DNA of 64,000 nucleotides from an uncultured Brachyspira sp. (GCF_910588665.1 NZ_CAJUPR010000010.1:1-64000); one strand, 5' to 3'; shown: positions 8,853-18,043, counted from the first letter of the stretch. A program made the numbers and translations. The notes: generated by a model from the sequence alone, not told the origin.

Positions 8853-10457
8853 CTACTTTCTATTAATATATGCATAATTAAATTTATGTCTTCCTAAAGG
8901 GTTTAATACCACTCCATTTAATTTAGGATTTTTTATAAAAGAATCTGCTCTGTAATAAAGAGGAATTATAGGCATATTATCCATAAGTATATTTTCAGCC
9001 TCAGCCATAGCGGACATTCTAACTGCATTATCGGCAGATCTTTTTGCAATTAATAAATTATTATCATACTCTTTACTTGCAAAACCTGTATGATTTATAC
9101 CGCCGTAGCTTATCATAACATCAAGCATTGTCATAGGATCATTATAATCTCCAGTCCACCCCATTCTAGCCATCTGATAATCTTTTTCTATTAAAAACTG
9201 AAGCGTAATAGGAAACTCTTCCTGTACCAAATATACGCTTACATTTAAATTTTCTTTCCACATCTGCTGTATAGCCTCGCCTACAAGTACATAAATACCC
9301 GGAGAAACTTTTAATTCTATTACAGGATAATTATTTCCATTGGGATAACCTGCATCAGCCATTAATTTTTTTGCCTTCTGCACATTAGCTTCATAATTAT
9401 CAACATCTATATATTCTTTATTCTCATTTCTGAATGTGGTTCTTAACCCCCTAACCTCAGTCGGAACAAAAGCACCCGCAGGAACTTGTCCGCCTTTGGT
9501 AACATTTTTCACTATATAATTTCTGTCAATTGCAAGCGATAAAGCCTGTCTTACTCTTTTATCTTCAAATGCCTTATTTGTAATATTTAATTCTATATAA
9601 TAAGTACCTATGGCATTATTAGCGGCTATATAACCGTCATTTTTTAATGTTTCTATTTCGGCAGAAGGAGGTTCTAATGCAGAAAAGTGTATATTTCCTC
9701 CTCTTATACCAGCAATAGCAGTATTAGGATCGCTCATAAGCACAAAATTTATTTCATCAGCTATCTGCTCATCTTTTGCATAATAGTTTGTATTTATATC
9801 AAATACTATTTTTTCATCTATTATCCTTTCTTTCATCTTATAAGGACCATTGCATATATAGGTTTCAGGAGAGAGAGTCCAACTGTCGCCGTACTGCTCT
9901 ATAATATCCTTTCTTACGGGTACAAAAACACCTGTGGAAGCAATAAACTCTAAAAAATATGCAGTAGGATTAACTAATTCCACTTGAAAAGTATAATCAT
10001 CAATAGATTTTGCCGACAAATTAGTATAACTTATGATGCCTGCATTTATCTCCTCAGCATTCTTAACTATTTCCATCATATACGAATACTCAGCGGCTGT
10101 ATTAGGATCAACAGCTCTCTTCCAAGAATATTCAAAGTCATCTGCCGTTACAGGCTTTCCATCAGACCATAATGCATTTGTTCTTAGATGAAAAGTATAA
10201 ACTTTTCCGTCTTCGGATATATCCCAGCTTTCAGCCATACCAGACTGCACATTATTATTTGAATCTATTTTTGTAAGTCCTTCAAAAGCATGAAGTATAT
10301 AAGAAGACACAACATTAATTGAATTTAATGTAGGATCCATTGTCTTAGGTTCAGGTCCTAAATTAACAGTTATCAAAGAATTATTTTTTGATGAAGTTTC
10401 AGAACATGATGCAGTAATTAAAACTATAACAGATAAGATAATTAATATTCTTTTCAT
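8853..10457 (-). CDS. Oligopeptide ABC transporter substrate-binding lipoprotein (OppA family), first gene of the tandem pair
   Basis: A 534-residue peptide-binding lipoprotein with signal peptide and lipobox TASC (Cys at 18). OppA landmarks are GPEPKTMDPTLN near the mature N-terminus, NALWSDGKPVTADDFEYSW, CNGPYKMKERI, and RVRQALSLAIDRNYIVKNVT. TAGGA lies about 8 bases before the ATG, and a promoter-like pair of hexamers lies at 10489-10515. It heads the tandem pair with the gene at 7242-8843 and is transcribed divergently from the lipoprotein gene at 10602. No oppBCDF genes are within the window, so the transporter must be completed elsewhere. Confidence 0.92.
   Translation of the reverse strand: MKRILIILSVIVLITASCSETSSKNNSLITVNLGPEPKTMDPTLNSINVVSSYILHAFEGLTKIDSNNNVQSGMAESWDISEDGKVYTFHLRTNALWSDGKPVTADDFEYSWKRAVDPNTAAEYSYMMEIVKNAEEINAGIISYTNLSAKSIDDYTFQVELVNPTAYFLEFIASTGVFVPVRKDIIEQYGDSWTLSPETYICNGPYKMKERIIDEKIVFDINTNYYAKDEQIADEINFVLMSDPNTAIAGIRGGNIHFSALEPPSAEIETLKNDGYIAANNAIGTYYIELNITNKAFEDKRVRQALSLAIDRNYIVKNVTKGGQVPAGAFVPTEVRGLRTTFRNENKEYIDVDNYEANVQKAKKLMADAGYPNGNNYPVIELKVSPGIYVLVGEAIQQMWKENLNVSVYLVQEEFPITLQFLIEKDYQMARMGWTGDYNDPMTMLDVMISYGGINHTGFASKEYDNNLLIAKRSADNAVRMSAMAEAENILMDNMPIIPLYYRADSFIKNPKLNGVVLNPLGRHKFNYAYINRK
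10147..10241. repeat. 95-base near-identical segment shared by the two tandem OppA genes, copy 2
   Basis: Partner of 8530-8624, differing at about four bases. See that entry for the interpretation. Confidence 0.7.
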
Positions 10458-10488
10458 AAAAAATCCTAATATATAATTTTTTATTCAT

Positions 10489-10515
10489 ATTATACTATAA
10501 GCTTTATAATGTCAA
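10489..10515 (-). promoter_or_regulatory. Candidate promoter of the tandem OppA operon
   Basis: On the minus strand, TTGACA (10515-10510) and TATAAT (10494-10489) are both perfect hexamers but only 15 bases apart. The start codon is 32 bases further on. The short spacer may lower activity or call for an activator. Confidence 0.5.
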
Positions 10516-10549
10516 TAAAAAAATTCTTTATATAGTAATATATTTATTA

Positions 10550-10577
10550 TTGACAAAAATCTAAAACATAATATACT
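10550..10577 (+). promoter_or_regulatory. Promoter of the lipoprotein gene at 10602
   Basis: TTGACA (10550-10555), a 16-base spacer, then TATACT (10572-10577). The predicted transcript start is near 10584, about 18 bases before the first ATG. Confidence 0.6.
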
Positions 10578-10601
10578 GTATTTACTGATTATTTTTACGG
10601 A

Positions 10602-11831
10602 ATGATTAAAAAACAATCTATGATTAATAAAAATATATTAATTATATTATTTTCTATTTTTATAATATCATGTTCAGATAAAGCAAACAATAATACAAAT
10701 AATAATTTAAAAGACAATCAAACTAATGAAGAAGAAACAAAAGAATTAAAAACTGATTCAAAATTATATAAAAATAAAGGTATAAAATGGATATCTCATC
10801 ATTACTATATGAAAGACAATGAAGGAAATTTTTTTTCCGTATATTTAAATGATAGATGGATAGACCCCAATAATATGGATTATGATGAATTAATGCCATA
10901 TTATGAAATACCAAAGGCTGTTATTTATTATAAAAATTTATATGATATAAATCAATTTTATGGATATAACAGCATTCTTGATATAGAAAATAATAAAATA
11001 TATGCGGAAGCTGAAAACGGAGACAGCATAGAAAGCACATATTCAAATATTATTTCATTTAATATGACTTCAAAATCATTAAATAGTTCGTCTAAAAAAA
11101 TAAATATAAACTCATCATTAAAAGCGGTATCTTACAACTATATATATACAAATGTTTCAGATACAAATGGCTACGGAAGCGCCTCAACATTTTCATATAA
11201 GGATTCAATATTTCTGCTTGTGCCAGATAATACCAATAAATTAAAAGTATATGATAAAATTTCTTCAGATATAAATAAAGATTTTAAGTTAAATAGCATA
11301 AAAAGGAATGATAATTTAGAATTAAAAGAAAATGCTTTGAAACTATTTAATAATGCTGTTAAATATCCTTTTGAAGAGTGGATAACAGATCCTTCATTCG
11401 GCTATGAATCAAGCAAATCAATAAGAGTAATTTACTTTAATGATAAAAGCGTATCAATAAAAACTTCTTCAGCCCTTTATTTGAGAGGAGCTCATGGAAT
11501 TTATAATAATTATAATTCAGTATATTCTCTTGATACAGGAGAAAAAATAGAAATTACTAATTTTATAAAAGATTTTTATGATGCTATGCTATTTAATGCT
11601 GTGAAAGATAAACTTCTATCTATAGAAGGCAGAAGCGAAGAAGACTATTTGATGCCTTTAAGCGAAATAACTTTAAAAGATACAAGCTTCTATATAGATG
11701 AAGGCAGAGTTCACTTTATATGGTCTATATATGCAATAACTCCTTATGTTCTAGGCGAGACTGAAATAATTTTCAATTTTGAAGAGATTAAGCCTTTTAT
11801 AAATGAAAAATATTTATATTTATTAGAATGA
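10602..11831 (+). CDS. Lipoprotein with DUF3298/RsiV-like C-terminal domain
   Basis: The 409-residue product has a lipoprotein signal with lipobox IISC followed by a Ser/Asn/Thr-rich tether. The last 130 residues match the DUF3298/RsiV pattern. A GAHG motif precedes the segment YSLDTGEKIEITNF. It continues with LKDTSFYIDEG and a final ITPYVLGETEIIFNF strand. In RsiV that domain binds lysozyme; in other proteins its ligand is unknown, so function here is open. Two starts are possible, ATG 10602 or ATG 10620. The second gives a more typical short lipoprotein signal, but neither has a well-placed ribosome site. A consensus promoter lies upstream and a hairpin with a T-run lies downstream. The domain call rests on motif resemblance. 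Confidence 0.65.
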   Translation: MIKKQSMINKNILIILFSIFIISCSDKANNNTNNNLKDNQTNEEETKELKTDSKLYKNKGIKWISHHYYMKDNEGNFFSVYLNDRWIDPNNMDYDELMPYYEIPKAVIYYKNLYDINQFYGYNSILDIENNKIYAEAENGDSIESTYSNIISFNMTSKSLNSSSKKININSSLKAVSYNYIYTNVSDTNGYGSASTFSYKDSIFLLVPDNTNKLKVYDKISSDINKDFKLNSIKRNDNLELKENALKLFNNAVKYPFEEWITDPSFGYESSKSIRVIYFNDKSVSIKTSSALYLRGAHGIYNNYNSVYSLDTGEKIEITNFIKDFYDAMLFNAVKDKLLSIEGRSEEDYLMPLSEITLKDTSFYIDEGRVHFIWSIYAITPYVLGETEIIFNFEEIKPFINEKYLYLLE

Positions 11832-11911
11832 TTTTTTTAATACATTTATTATTATTTATTTAATCATTCATATTTTTAATAAATTAAAATTATATGTCTG
11901 TAAAATTTTAT

Positions 11912-11941
11912 ATTCAAATATTTGAATTTACAAGTTTTTTT
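11912..11941 (+). terminator. Likely terminator after the DUF3298-like lipoprotein
   Basis: ATTCAAATATTTGAAT (11912-11927) is a perfect 16-base palindrome. TTTACAAG and a seven-T run follow. The AT-only stem is weak, but outer TGTAAA/TTTACA bases can add to it. Confidence 0.45.
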
Positions 11942-12048
11942 AAAACAATCTTAATTTATAAAATTATAAGCATACTAATTAAAAATTAAGGCATATATTT
12001 CCGATATCTATAATAAGAAAAATAAAATACATATAGTAGAAGTATAAT

Positions 12049-13200
12049 ATGGCTATAATAGAATTCAATATACCGACAAAAATAACATTAGGAGTAGACT
12101 CTCTTGACTGCTTGGCGGACACAATAAAAAAATACGGAGGAAGAACAGTATTAGTTACAGACGGTTCTTCATTCAATCAGACAGGATTAATAGATCAAAT
12201 AGTAAATAAGCTTCAGGATAAGTTTATAAATGTAATGGTTTATTCCGATGTAAACTCTACAAGCACAAGCGATGCAGCCGATATAATTGCCAACTTGGTA
12301 AGATACAGCAAGGCAGAATCTATAGTTGCAGTAGGAGGATTTAAAATACAGAATACAGCTAAAGGATCTGCCGTTGTGGTAACCAACAGCGGAGAGGCTT
12401 CAGATTATATCAACGGTCAGCCAGTTTATCATAAACCTCTTCCGATCATAGCCGTACCTACAATATTAGGCTCATTATCTGAAATAGCTACAGGTATGTG
12501 CCTTTATGATAAATATGATGAAATAAATAAAGAAAATAATGAGGCAAATGTATATACTTCCAACTGTATTATAGACCCTGCTTTATATGCAACCGTTCCT
12601 GTAAAATATACTATAAGCAGTGCATTATCCGTATTTGCATTATCATTTGATATATATATGAGCAATACGCTTACAAGCATAACGGAGCCTTTAATAGTGC
12701 ATGCTATGAAAATAAGCATGCAAGGACTGAAAAAACTTATTTCTGACAGCAATAATATAGATAATATAACAACTTTAGCCACAGCTAATATGCTTTGCGC
12801 AGCTTCCGCATGCCATAGCAGTTTAGGAGCCATAAGAGCTTTATCTATTGCAATAAACAGCGTATATGCCGTTAATAAATCTATGGTATGCACTATACTT
12901 CTTCCTCATATAATGGAATATTATATTACAGTTGTGCCTGATAAGTATGTAGTTCTTACAAATGTTATAGACGGATTAGACCCTGAAATGACTCCGTTTG
13001 AAATTGCAAATCAATCTGCGCAATATATAAAGCAATTTCTGCATAATATAAATCTGCCTACAAGATTAAATGAAATAAATATAGACAGAAGTAAATTTGA
13101 TAAGGTTGCAGATTTAACTTTAAAATATAAGGGTATGGATAAGCTTCCAAGAGCTATGAATTTTGATTCTATAATGACTATACTTGAACAGGCATATTAA
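12049..13200 (+). CDS. Iron-containing alcohol dehydrogenase family protein lacking the metal ligands
   Basis: Length (383 residues) and the flow of motifs match group III alcohol dehydrogenases such as FucO. These are IPTKITLG at the start, VPTILGSLSEIA near residue 145, and TILLPHIMEYY near 283-293. In active family members Fe or Zn is held by Asp196, His200, His263 and His277 (FucO numbering). Here the aligned positions are Ser194, Leu198, Arg263 and Lys277, and the second family histidine (267) is Ile. The nucleotide-site motif GGGSxxDxAK is degraded to GGFKIQNTAK (96-105). The frame is intact and well kept, so this is not a simple pseudogene. I infer a metal-free enzyme or a non-catalytic role. 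Its stop overlaps the convergent gene by four bases. Confidence 0.82.
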   Translation: MAIIEFNIPTKITLGVDSLDCLADTIKKYGGRTVLVTDGSSFNQTGLIDQIVNKLQDKFINVMVYSDVNSTSTSDAADIIANLVRYSKAESIVAVGGFKIQNTAKGSAVVVTNSGEASDYINGQPVYHKPLPIIAVPTILGSLSEIATGMCLYDKYDEINKENNEANVYTSNCIIDPALYATVPVKYTISSALSVFALSFDIYMSNTLTSITEPLIVHAMKISMQGLKKLISDSNNIDNITTLATANMLCAASACHSSLGAIRALSIAINSVYAVNKSMVCTILLPHIMEYYITVVPDKYVVLTNVIDGLDPEMTPFEIANQSAQYIKQFLHNINLPTRLNEINIDRSKFDKVADLTLKYKGMDKLPRAMNFDSIMTILEQAY

Positions 13201-14060
13201 TCTTCGCTTTTAGGAGCGTATTTATAAGGTTTTTTATGCAAAGCATCTATAAGTTTTTTATTAGGCTTATAATTATCTATAGAAGGCAAAGTTTTATATT
13301 CTAAAGTACGGCAGTTATAACTCTCCGCATATTTATTGTATGCCAAGCAAAGCAGATGTTCCAAATTAATAGTATCAAGCAGATTATAATGTATAAGAGA
13401 ATCTATTGCCGTTTCGTCTTTAGTGTCCTCATAATAATTCCAAAGTAAAACAGCGGTATATCCATTAACTCCGTCCATGTCATCGCCTCTGGAAATTCCG
13501 ACATCCTGTTCTATTTTTTTTAATCCTCCAGTATAGCCAAGATCCTTAAGTAAAAAACGCAAATCTATCTGAGCACATTTTATAGTTGAGGCAAAATATC
13601 TCTCTAAAAACGGTATGTCAAAACAAGAGCCATTGAATGTAACAATGATAGAATAATTTTTTATATAATCTAAAAATTCATATTCATTTCTTCCATGCAC
13701 AAATACTTTCATTTCTCTGCCGTCATAACAGCCTATAACAGTTACATGCGCTTTAGAAGGCTTTATTCCTGTGGTTTCTATATCCAGAAATACAGTTTTA
13801 TCCATAAAAAGAGGATAAAGTCTGTATATTATAGGAATCGGAAATCTTTTTAAAAAGTAATTATAATTTTTATTTTTATAATTATAAATACTTCTAGGCA
13901 ATTCATCTTTTAAAGATTCCCTTATACTTACGGGCATAGCATAATAATTTATGTTTTTTAATGTATCTTCCCAATCAGAGGCTCCCTCCTCCCATAACAA
14001 ACTTTCTTTTTTAGGTCCGATGCCGTCTATATGCTGAAATGTTCTTTTTAGTAAATCCAC
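13197..14060 (-). CDS. YprB-like ribonuclease H-fold exonuclease
   Basis: The 287-residue protein contains a DEDD-type 3'-5' exonuclease domain. DIETTG around residue 92 supplies the first Asp and Glu. FNGSCFDIPFL near 145 gives the second Asp site, and HYNLLDTINL near 228 gives the last Asp. This arrangement fits the RNase_H_2/YprB family, whose members are thought to act on nucleic acids but are barely characterised. The N-terminal 90 residues include a helix-hairpin-helix-like stretch (IDGIGPKKESLLWEEG) that could bind DNA. It begins 24 bases after cysS on the same strand and is probably co-transcribed with it. Confidence 0.8.
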   Translation of the reverse strand: MDLLKRTFQHIDGIGPKKESLLWEEGASDWEDTLKNINYYAMPVSIRESLKDELPRSIYNYKNKNYNYFLKRFPIPIIYRLYPLFMDKTVFLDIETTGIKPSKAHVTVIGCYDGREMKVFVHGRNEYEFLDYIKNYSIIVTFNGSCFDIPFLERYFASTIKCAQIDLRFLLKDLGYTGGLKKIEQDVGISRGDDMDGVNGYTAVLLWNYYEDTKDETAIDSLIHYNLLDTINLEHLLCLAYNKYAESYNCRTLEYKTLPSIDNYKPNKKLIDALHKKPYKYAPKSED

Positions 14061-14084
14061 ATAATTACCCTTATTTCTATATTG

Positions 14085-15503
14085 CTATTTTCTTTTCCAC
14101 TTTACTCCTTGCGGCGTATCCATTACCTCTATACCCATAGAAAGCAATTGATCTCTTATTTCATCTGCTTTTTTATAATTCTTTTCTTTTTTTGCTGAAG
14201 TTCTCTCTTCTATAAGCTTATTTATTTTATCATCATCTTCATTTATGCTTTCATTATCATTTATCTTAAAGCAGTTTATAATATTATTAACTCTGTCAAT
14301 AAATTTTAATATCTTATCTCTTGCATCATTATTAATATAATCAAAAGAAGTGTTTATATTTTTTATAAGAGTAAACAGCACTCCAAGAGCCTCTGAAATA
14401 TTTAAATCATTATAAATAGACTGCGAAAACTTTTCATGGCTTATTTCTAATTCCTTTAATATATTATCATTAATTTTATTTTCTTCATTTCTTTTTATAT
14501 TATGCAATCTGAATATTAAATCATTAACTCTGTCAATTGCGCTTTGAGACTGTTTAATTCCGTCTATAGTAAAATTTAATTGTTTTCTGTAATGCGAGTT
14601 TATAAGAGAATATCTTATAGCTTCAGGAGAAAGCCCTTTATCAAGCAAATCTCTAAGAGTATAAAAGTTTCCTTTAGATTTTGACATCTTCTCGCCATTA
14701 ACTATCAAATGTTCGCAATGAAGCCAATAATTTACAAACTTCTCATTAAATGCCGCCTCATTCTGCGCTATTTCATTTTCATGATGAGGAAATTTATTAT
14801 CAATTCCGCCAGTATGAATATCAAAATGCTTTCCCAAATACTTAGAACTCATAGCCGAACATTCTATATGCCAGCCGGGTCTTCCCTTTCCAAACGGTGA
14901 ATCCCAATAAACATCTCCGTCCTCTTTTGTATATGCCTTCCAAAGTACAAAATCGCTTGCATTTTCCTTATCATATTCATCATTAAGAACTCTTCCTGAA
15001 GCATTTTCTAATAATTCCTGCTTGTCAAGATTAGCCAATTCTCCGTACTTAGGAAAAGAACTTATTTTAAAATATATAGATCCGTCCGCCTCATAAGTAT
15101 AACCGTTTTTTTTAAGAAGTTCTATAATATCTATCATTTCTTTTATATGATCCGTAGCAGAAGGATTTTCAGACGCTTTTTTTATACCCAAAGTTTTTAT
15201 ATCTTCAAAAAAAGCTTCTTTATATTTTTTTGTATATTCATTTAAAGATATATTACTTTCTTTAGAGTTTTTTATAGTTTTATCATCAACATCAGTTAAA
15301 TTCATTATAAGCTTTACATTATACCCATAATCTTCTAATACTCTTTTAAGCAAATCGCTGAAAACATAAGCCCTGAAATTACCTATATGAGCATAATTAT
15401 AAACTGTAGGTCCGCATGAATACATGCCTACTTCATCGGCATTAATAGGTTTGAATACTTCCTTTTCTCTGGTAAGCGAATTGTAAAATACTATATTTTT
15501 CAT
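14085..15503 (-). CDS. cysS: Cysteinyl-tRNA synthetase
   Basis: CysS charges tRNA-Cys with cysteine. The class I signatures are present: HIGN at residues 39-42 and KMSKSKGN near residue 269. The zinc site is built from Cys30, the Cys in HIECSAMSS and the [11 protein letters not shown] segment. The product is 472 residues, normal for bacteria, and ends with the typical anticodon-binding tail ([11 protein letters not shown]). AAGGGA lies about 10 bases before the ATG, and a consensus promoter is at 15532-15559. The YprB-like gene follows in the same operon. The identification is secure. Confidence 0.97.
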   Translation of the reverse strand: MKNIVFYNSLTREKEVFKPINADEVGMYSCGPTVYNYAHIGNFRAYVFSDLLKRVLEDYGYNVKLIMNLTDVDDKTIKNSKESNISLNEYTKKYKEAFFEDIKTLGIKKASENPSATDHIKEMIDIIELLKKNGYTYEADGSIYFKISSFPKYGELANLDKQELLENASGRVLNDEYDKENASDFVLWKAYTKEDGDVYWDSPFGKGRPGWHIECSAMSSKYLGKHFDIHTGGIDNKFPHHENEIAQNEAAFNEKFVNYWLHCEHLIVNGEKMSKSKGNFYTLRDLLDKGLSPEAIRYSLINSHYRKQLNFTIDGIKQSQSAIDRVNDLIFRLHNIKRNEENKINDNILKELEISHEKFSQSIYNDLNISEALGVLFTLIKNINTSFDYINNDARDKILKFIDRVNNIINCFKINDNESINEDDDKINKLIEERTSAKKEKNYKKADEIRDQLLSMGIEVMDTPQGVKWKRK

Positions 15504-15531
15504 TTAAAAATTTCCCTTAAATATTATTAAT

Positions 15532-15559
15532 ATTTTACTTAAAAGACTTTATTTGTCAA
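15532..15559 (-). promoter_or_regulatory. Promoter of cysS
   Basis: On the minus strand, TTGACA (15559-15554), a 16-base spacer and TAAAAT (15537-15532), about 29 bases before the start codon. It lies just downstream of the terminator at 15599-15633, so cysS is an independent unit. Confidence 0.65.
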
Positions 15560-15598
15560 GGCGGTATATTTATTTTTTAAAAGCGGTGGGCATAAAAT

Positions 15599-15633
15599 AA
15601 AAAAGCCGTTCTTAAAACATTTTTAAGAGCGGC
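15599..15633 (-). terminator. Terminator of the 16387-15664 transcript
   Basis: GCCGTTCTTAAAA (15605-15617) pairs with TTTTAAGAGCGGC (15621-15633), 13 pairs with one G-T, around a CAT loop. Reading the minus strand, six T residues follow at once. It ends the unit containing the exported protein and the 33-residue protein. Confidence 0.8.
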
Positions 15634-15663
15634 ATAATATTTTCTAAATATAATAATAAAAAA

Positions 15664-15765
15664 TTAAATTCTTTTGCCTTTTTTTATTACCACAGTAGCC
15701 TGTTTTTTATATTTAGATATTAGGCTTTTGAGATCTTTTTTCTCCTTCTCTTGCGGCTGTTCCAT
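15664..15765 (-). CDS. Small basic 33-residue protein, unrecognised
   Basis: A perfect AAGGAGG site sits 8 bases before an ATG at 15765 that opens 33 codons rich in Lys and Glu. It starts MEQPQEKEKKD and ends VVIKKGKRI. It has no signal peptide or membrane span. It follows the exported protein gene (stop at 15800) by 34 bases on the same strand, and a strong terminator follows its stop by 30 bases. The ribosome site and terminator together make this much more convincing than a chance frame. I know of no family. A nucleic-acid-binding or ribosome-associated role would fit the charge, but that is a guess. Confidence 0.65.
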   Translation of the reverse strand: MEQPQEKEKKDLKSLISKYKKQATVVIKKGKRI

Positions 15766-15799
15766 TATTTAATTCCTCCTTGAATACTGAATAATGTCT

Positions 15800-16387
15800 T
15801 TAGAAACTTCCCTCTCTCCATACTTTAAAATTGGGATAGTCTAATTTATGGGATTTATCTTCATACCATTTGCAAACGGCTGCAGACATATTAATAACAT
15901 AAAAATTAAATTTAGTCTTCCAGCCTTCATTTTTAAACTCTGCAAATGACGGTATAAATTTATTATTGATGGAATTATATATATTATTCTGTGCAGATTC
16001 TGCAGGAATATTTTTATCCTTTATAGCTATTCTCAATATTAAATGTATAGACATACAGGAAAGCGTTGATGTAATTCTGCTGTATTCATTAAACATTTCC
16101 TCTTTTGTATAATTTGCAGCTAAAGTATCCATCCACATTTTTATTATATTGCCTAATGCCTCCAATTGTTCCGCCTCAGCATTTTCATTCATAATAATAT
16201 CCGAATAAGCTTCTGCAAGCTGTATAAAAGTCATACTTGAACTTTCATCTGATATTGACATATATGCGTCTTTTTCTTCTATCTGCATAGATTTTACCAT
16301 ATCATTAATAAATGAAGAGTCATTTTTAGCATAAGCATTAATAAAAAATAATGAAGCAAATAATAAATTAATAAAAATCTTCCTCAT
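15800..16387 (-). CDS. Exported protein, unrecognised
   Basis: The 195-residue product begins with a signal peptide (residues 1-20, cleavage after AYA). The mature part is helical and mildly acidic, with no repeats, metal motif or known catalytic signature. The C-terminus carries several Trp and Tyr residues (WKTKFNFYVINM, CKWYEDKSHK, KVWREGSF), suggesting a folded periplasmic domain rather than a disordered tail. It is the first gene of a short unit that also encodes the 33-residue protein and ends at the terminator near 15600. It diverges from cca across a 259-base gap containing a long palindrome. No function can be assigned. Confidence 0.7.
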   Translation of the reverse strand: MRKIFINLLFASLFFINAYAKNDSSFINDMVKSMQIEEKDAYMSISDESSSMTFIQLAEAYSDIIMNENAEAEQLEALGNIIKMWMDTLAANYTKEEMFNEYSRITSTLSCMSIHLILRIAIKDKNIPAESAQNNIYNSINNKFIPSFAEFKNEGWKTKFNFYVINMSAAVCKWYEDKSHKLDYPNFKVWREGSF

Positions 16388-16483
16388 AAAATATTTCCGT
16401 TATTATTTATATATTTTATTATCGTCATCAATTAATTTATCAATACACTTATTTTTAATATTATAAATCAGGTCAAAAATCAA

Positions 16484-16533
16484 TTATAAATAAGGTTTAG
16501 CCAAAAATAAATAAGACTGAACCTTATTTATAA
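16484..16533. repeat. Long inverted repeat in the divergent gap before cca
   Basis: TTATAAATAAGGTTTAG (16484-16500) pairs with CTGAACCTTATTTATAA (16517-16533), 17 positions with one G-T, around a 16-base loop. No T-run follows on either strand. It lies between divergent genes at 16387 and 16647, so an operator or an RNA structure in the leader is more likely than a terminator. Confidence 0.7.
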
Positions 16534-16646
16534 TAGCAGAATATATTTTATATGAAACTGTATTTAATATAAATTTGTATAAAAAATTTGTAATTAATTC
16601 AAAATTTTATATACTATATAGAGTATATAAAATTATGGGATATTAA

Positions 16647-18041
16647 GTGAAGAAAATATTTACAGATATACCGCATCCTATAAAAGAAGTTGCCAGAATA
16701 CTGCATGTAGAAGGCTTTCAATGTTTTTTGGTAGGCGGAGCGGTAAGAGATTCTATAATGGGGATAACTCCTAATGAATATGACATAACTACCGATGCCA
16801 AGCCCGAAGATGTGCAGAGGATATTTAAATATACAATTCCTACAGGCATAAAGCATGGCACGATACTTGTTATAATAGAAAATATGCATATTGAAATAAC
16901 AACATTCAGAAGCGACGGTAATTACAGCGATGGAAGACACCCTGATAATGTTGAATATGCCTCAAATATAGAAGAAGATTTGCCTAGAAGAGATCTTACA
17001 ATAAACGCTATGGCTTATAATGTATTAGACGGTACTTTAATAGATATGTTTGACGGTATGAAAGATATTAAAAGAAAAATAGTAAAGTCTGTAGGAAATC
17101 CTTATGAAAGATTCAGTGAAGACGGACTTAGAATAATGCGTGCTGTAAGATTTGCAACTAAATTAAATTTTGATATGGAAAAAGAAACATTTGAGGCTAT
17201 AACTCACTCTACAGGAATGCTTGCATCAATTGCATCCGAAAGAATAAGAGAAGAATTTAACGGAATATTATTATCAAAAAATCCTTTCAGAGGTTTGGAA
17301 CTATTAAGAAAAACTGGTATATTGGCTTTAATACTTCCCGAGCTTATGCAGGGATTTGGAGTAAATCAGAATAAATTTCATAAATATGATGTTTATTATC
17401 ATATACTGCATACTGTTCAGGAAGTTGAGCCTTTGGAAACTGAAGAATTAACTTTATTGGTGAGGCTTTCAGCTTTATTTCATGATATAGCAAAACCTAT
17501 GGTGCAGAAAAAAATATCAAAACAGGACGATCCTGTTTATTATAATCATGAGGTTGTCGGAGCTAATGTTGCTAAGAAAATAATGAAAAGATTAAAGTAT
17601 TCAAACTCTGAAATAGATTTTGTAACATTATTGGTAAGACAGCATATGTTTTATTATCAAGATGAATGGACTGACGGTGCAGTAAGAAGATTTATGCGCG
17701 CTGTTGGAGTTGAAAATATAAAACCTCTCTTAAGATTAAGAGAAGCAGACAGACTTGGAAGCGGAAATAGAAAGGATAAGGAAAGCAAAGCCATACCTAA
17801 ATTATTATTAAGAATAGATAAAATAATAGAAGAAGAAAATGCAATAACAGTTAAAGATTTGAAGATTGACGGAAATGATCTTATTGATGAATTCAATTTA
17901 AAACCTAGTCCTCTTATAGGAAAAATATTAAATTATTTACTTGATTTAATATTAGATGAACCTAATTTGAATAACAAAGAATTTTTATTAGAAAAAACAA
18001 GAATTTTTTTGGAAAGCAATAATATAAAAGACGGGGCTTAA
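16647..18041 (+). CDS. cca: CCA-adding tRNA nucleotidyltransferase with HD domain
   Basis: This class II nucleotidyltransferase adds or repairs the 3' CCA of tRNAs. Its 464 residues show the LVGGAVRDSIMG motif at 28-39, the catalytic aspartates in EYDITTD (44-50), RRDLTINAMAYN (114-125) and the ERFSEDGLRIMRAVRFA helix (154-170). A C-terminal HD phosphohydrolase domain has LFHD at 277-280. Translation starts at GTG 16647 with GGGA 7 bases upstream. coaX follows after 2 bases, so the two are translationally coupled. Poly(A) polymerases share this fold. Since the tRNA gene at 52079 encodes no CCA, a CCA-adding activity is needed, which favours this call. Confidence 0.9.
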   Translation: MKKIFTDIPHPIKEVARILHVEGFQCFLVGGAVRDSIMGITPNEYDITTDAKPEDVQRIFKYTIPTGIKHGTILVIIENMHIEITTFRSDGNYSDGRHPDNVEYASNIEEDLPRRDLTINAMAYNVLDGTLIDMFDGMKDIKRKIVKSVGNPYERFSEDGLRIMRAVRFATKLNFDMEKETFEAITHSTGMLASIASERIREEFNGILLSKNPFRGLELLRKTGILALILPELMQGFGVNQNKFHKYDVYYHILHTVQEVEPLETEELTLLVRLSALFHDIAKPMVQKKISKQDDPVYYNHEVVGANVAKKIMKRLKYSNSEIDFVTLLVRQHMFYYQDEWTDGAVRRFMRAVGVENIKPLLRLREADRLGSGNRKDKESKAIPKLLLRIDKIIEEENAITVKDLKIDGNDLIDEFNLKPSPLIGKILNYLLDLILDEPNLNNKEFLLEKTRIFLESNNIKDGA

Positions 18042-18043
18042 AA

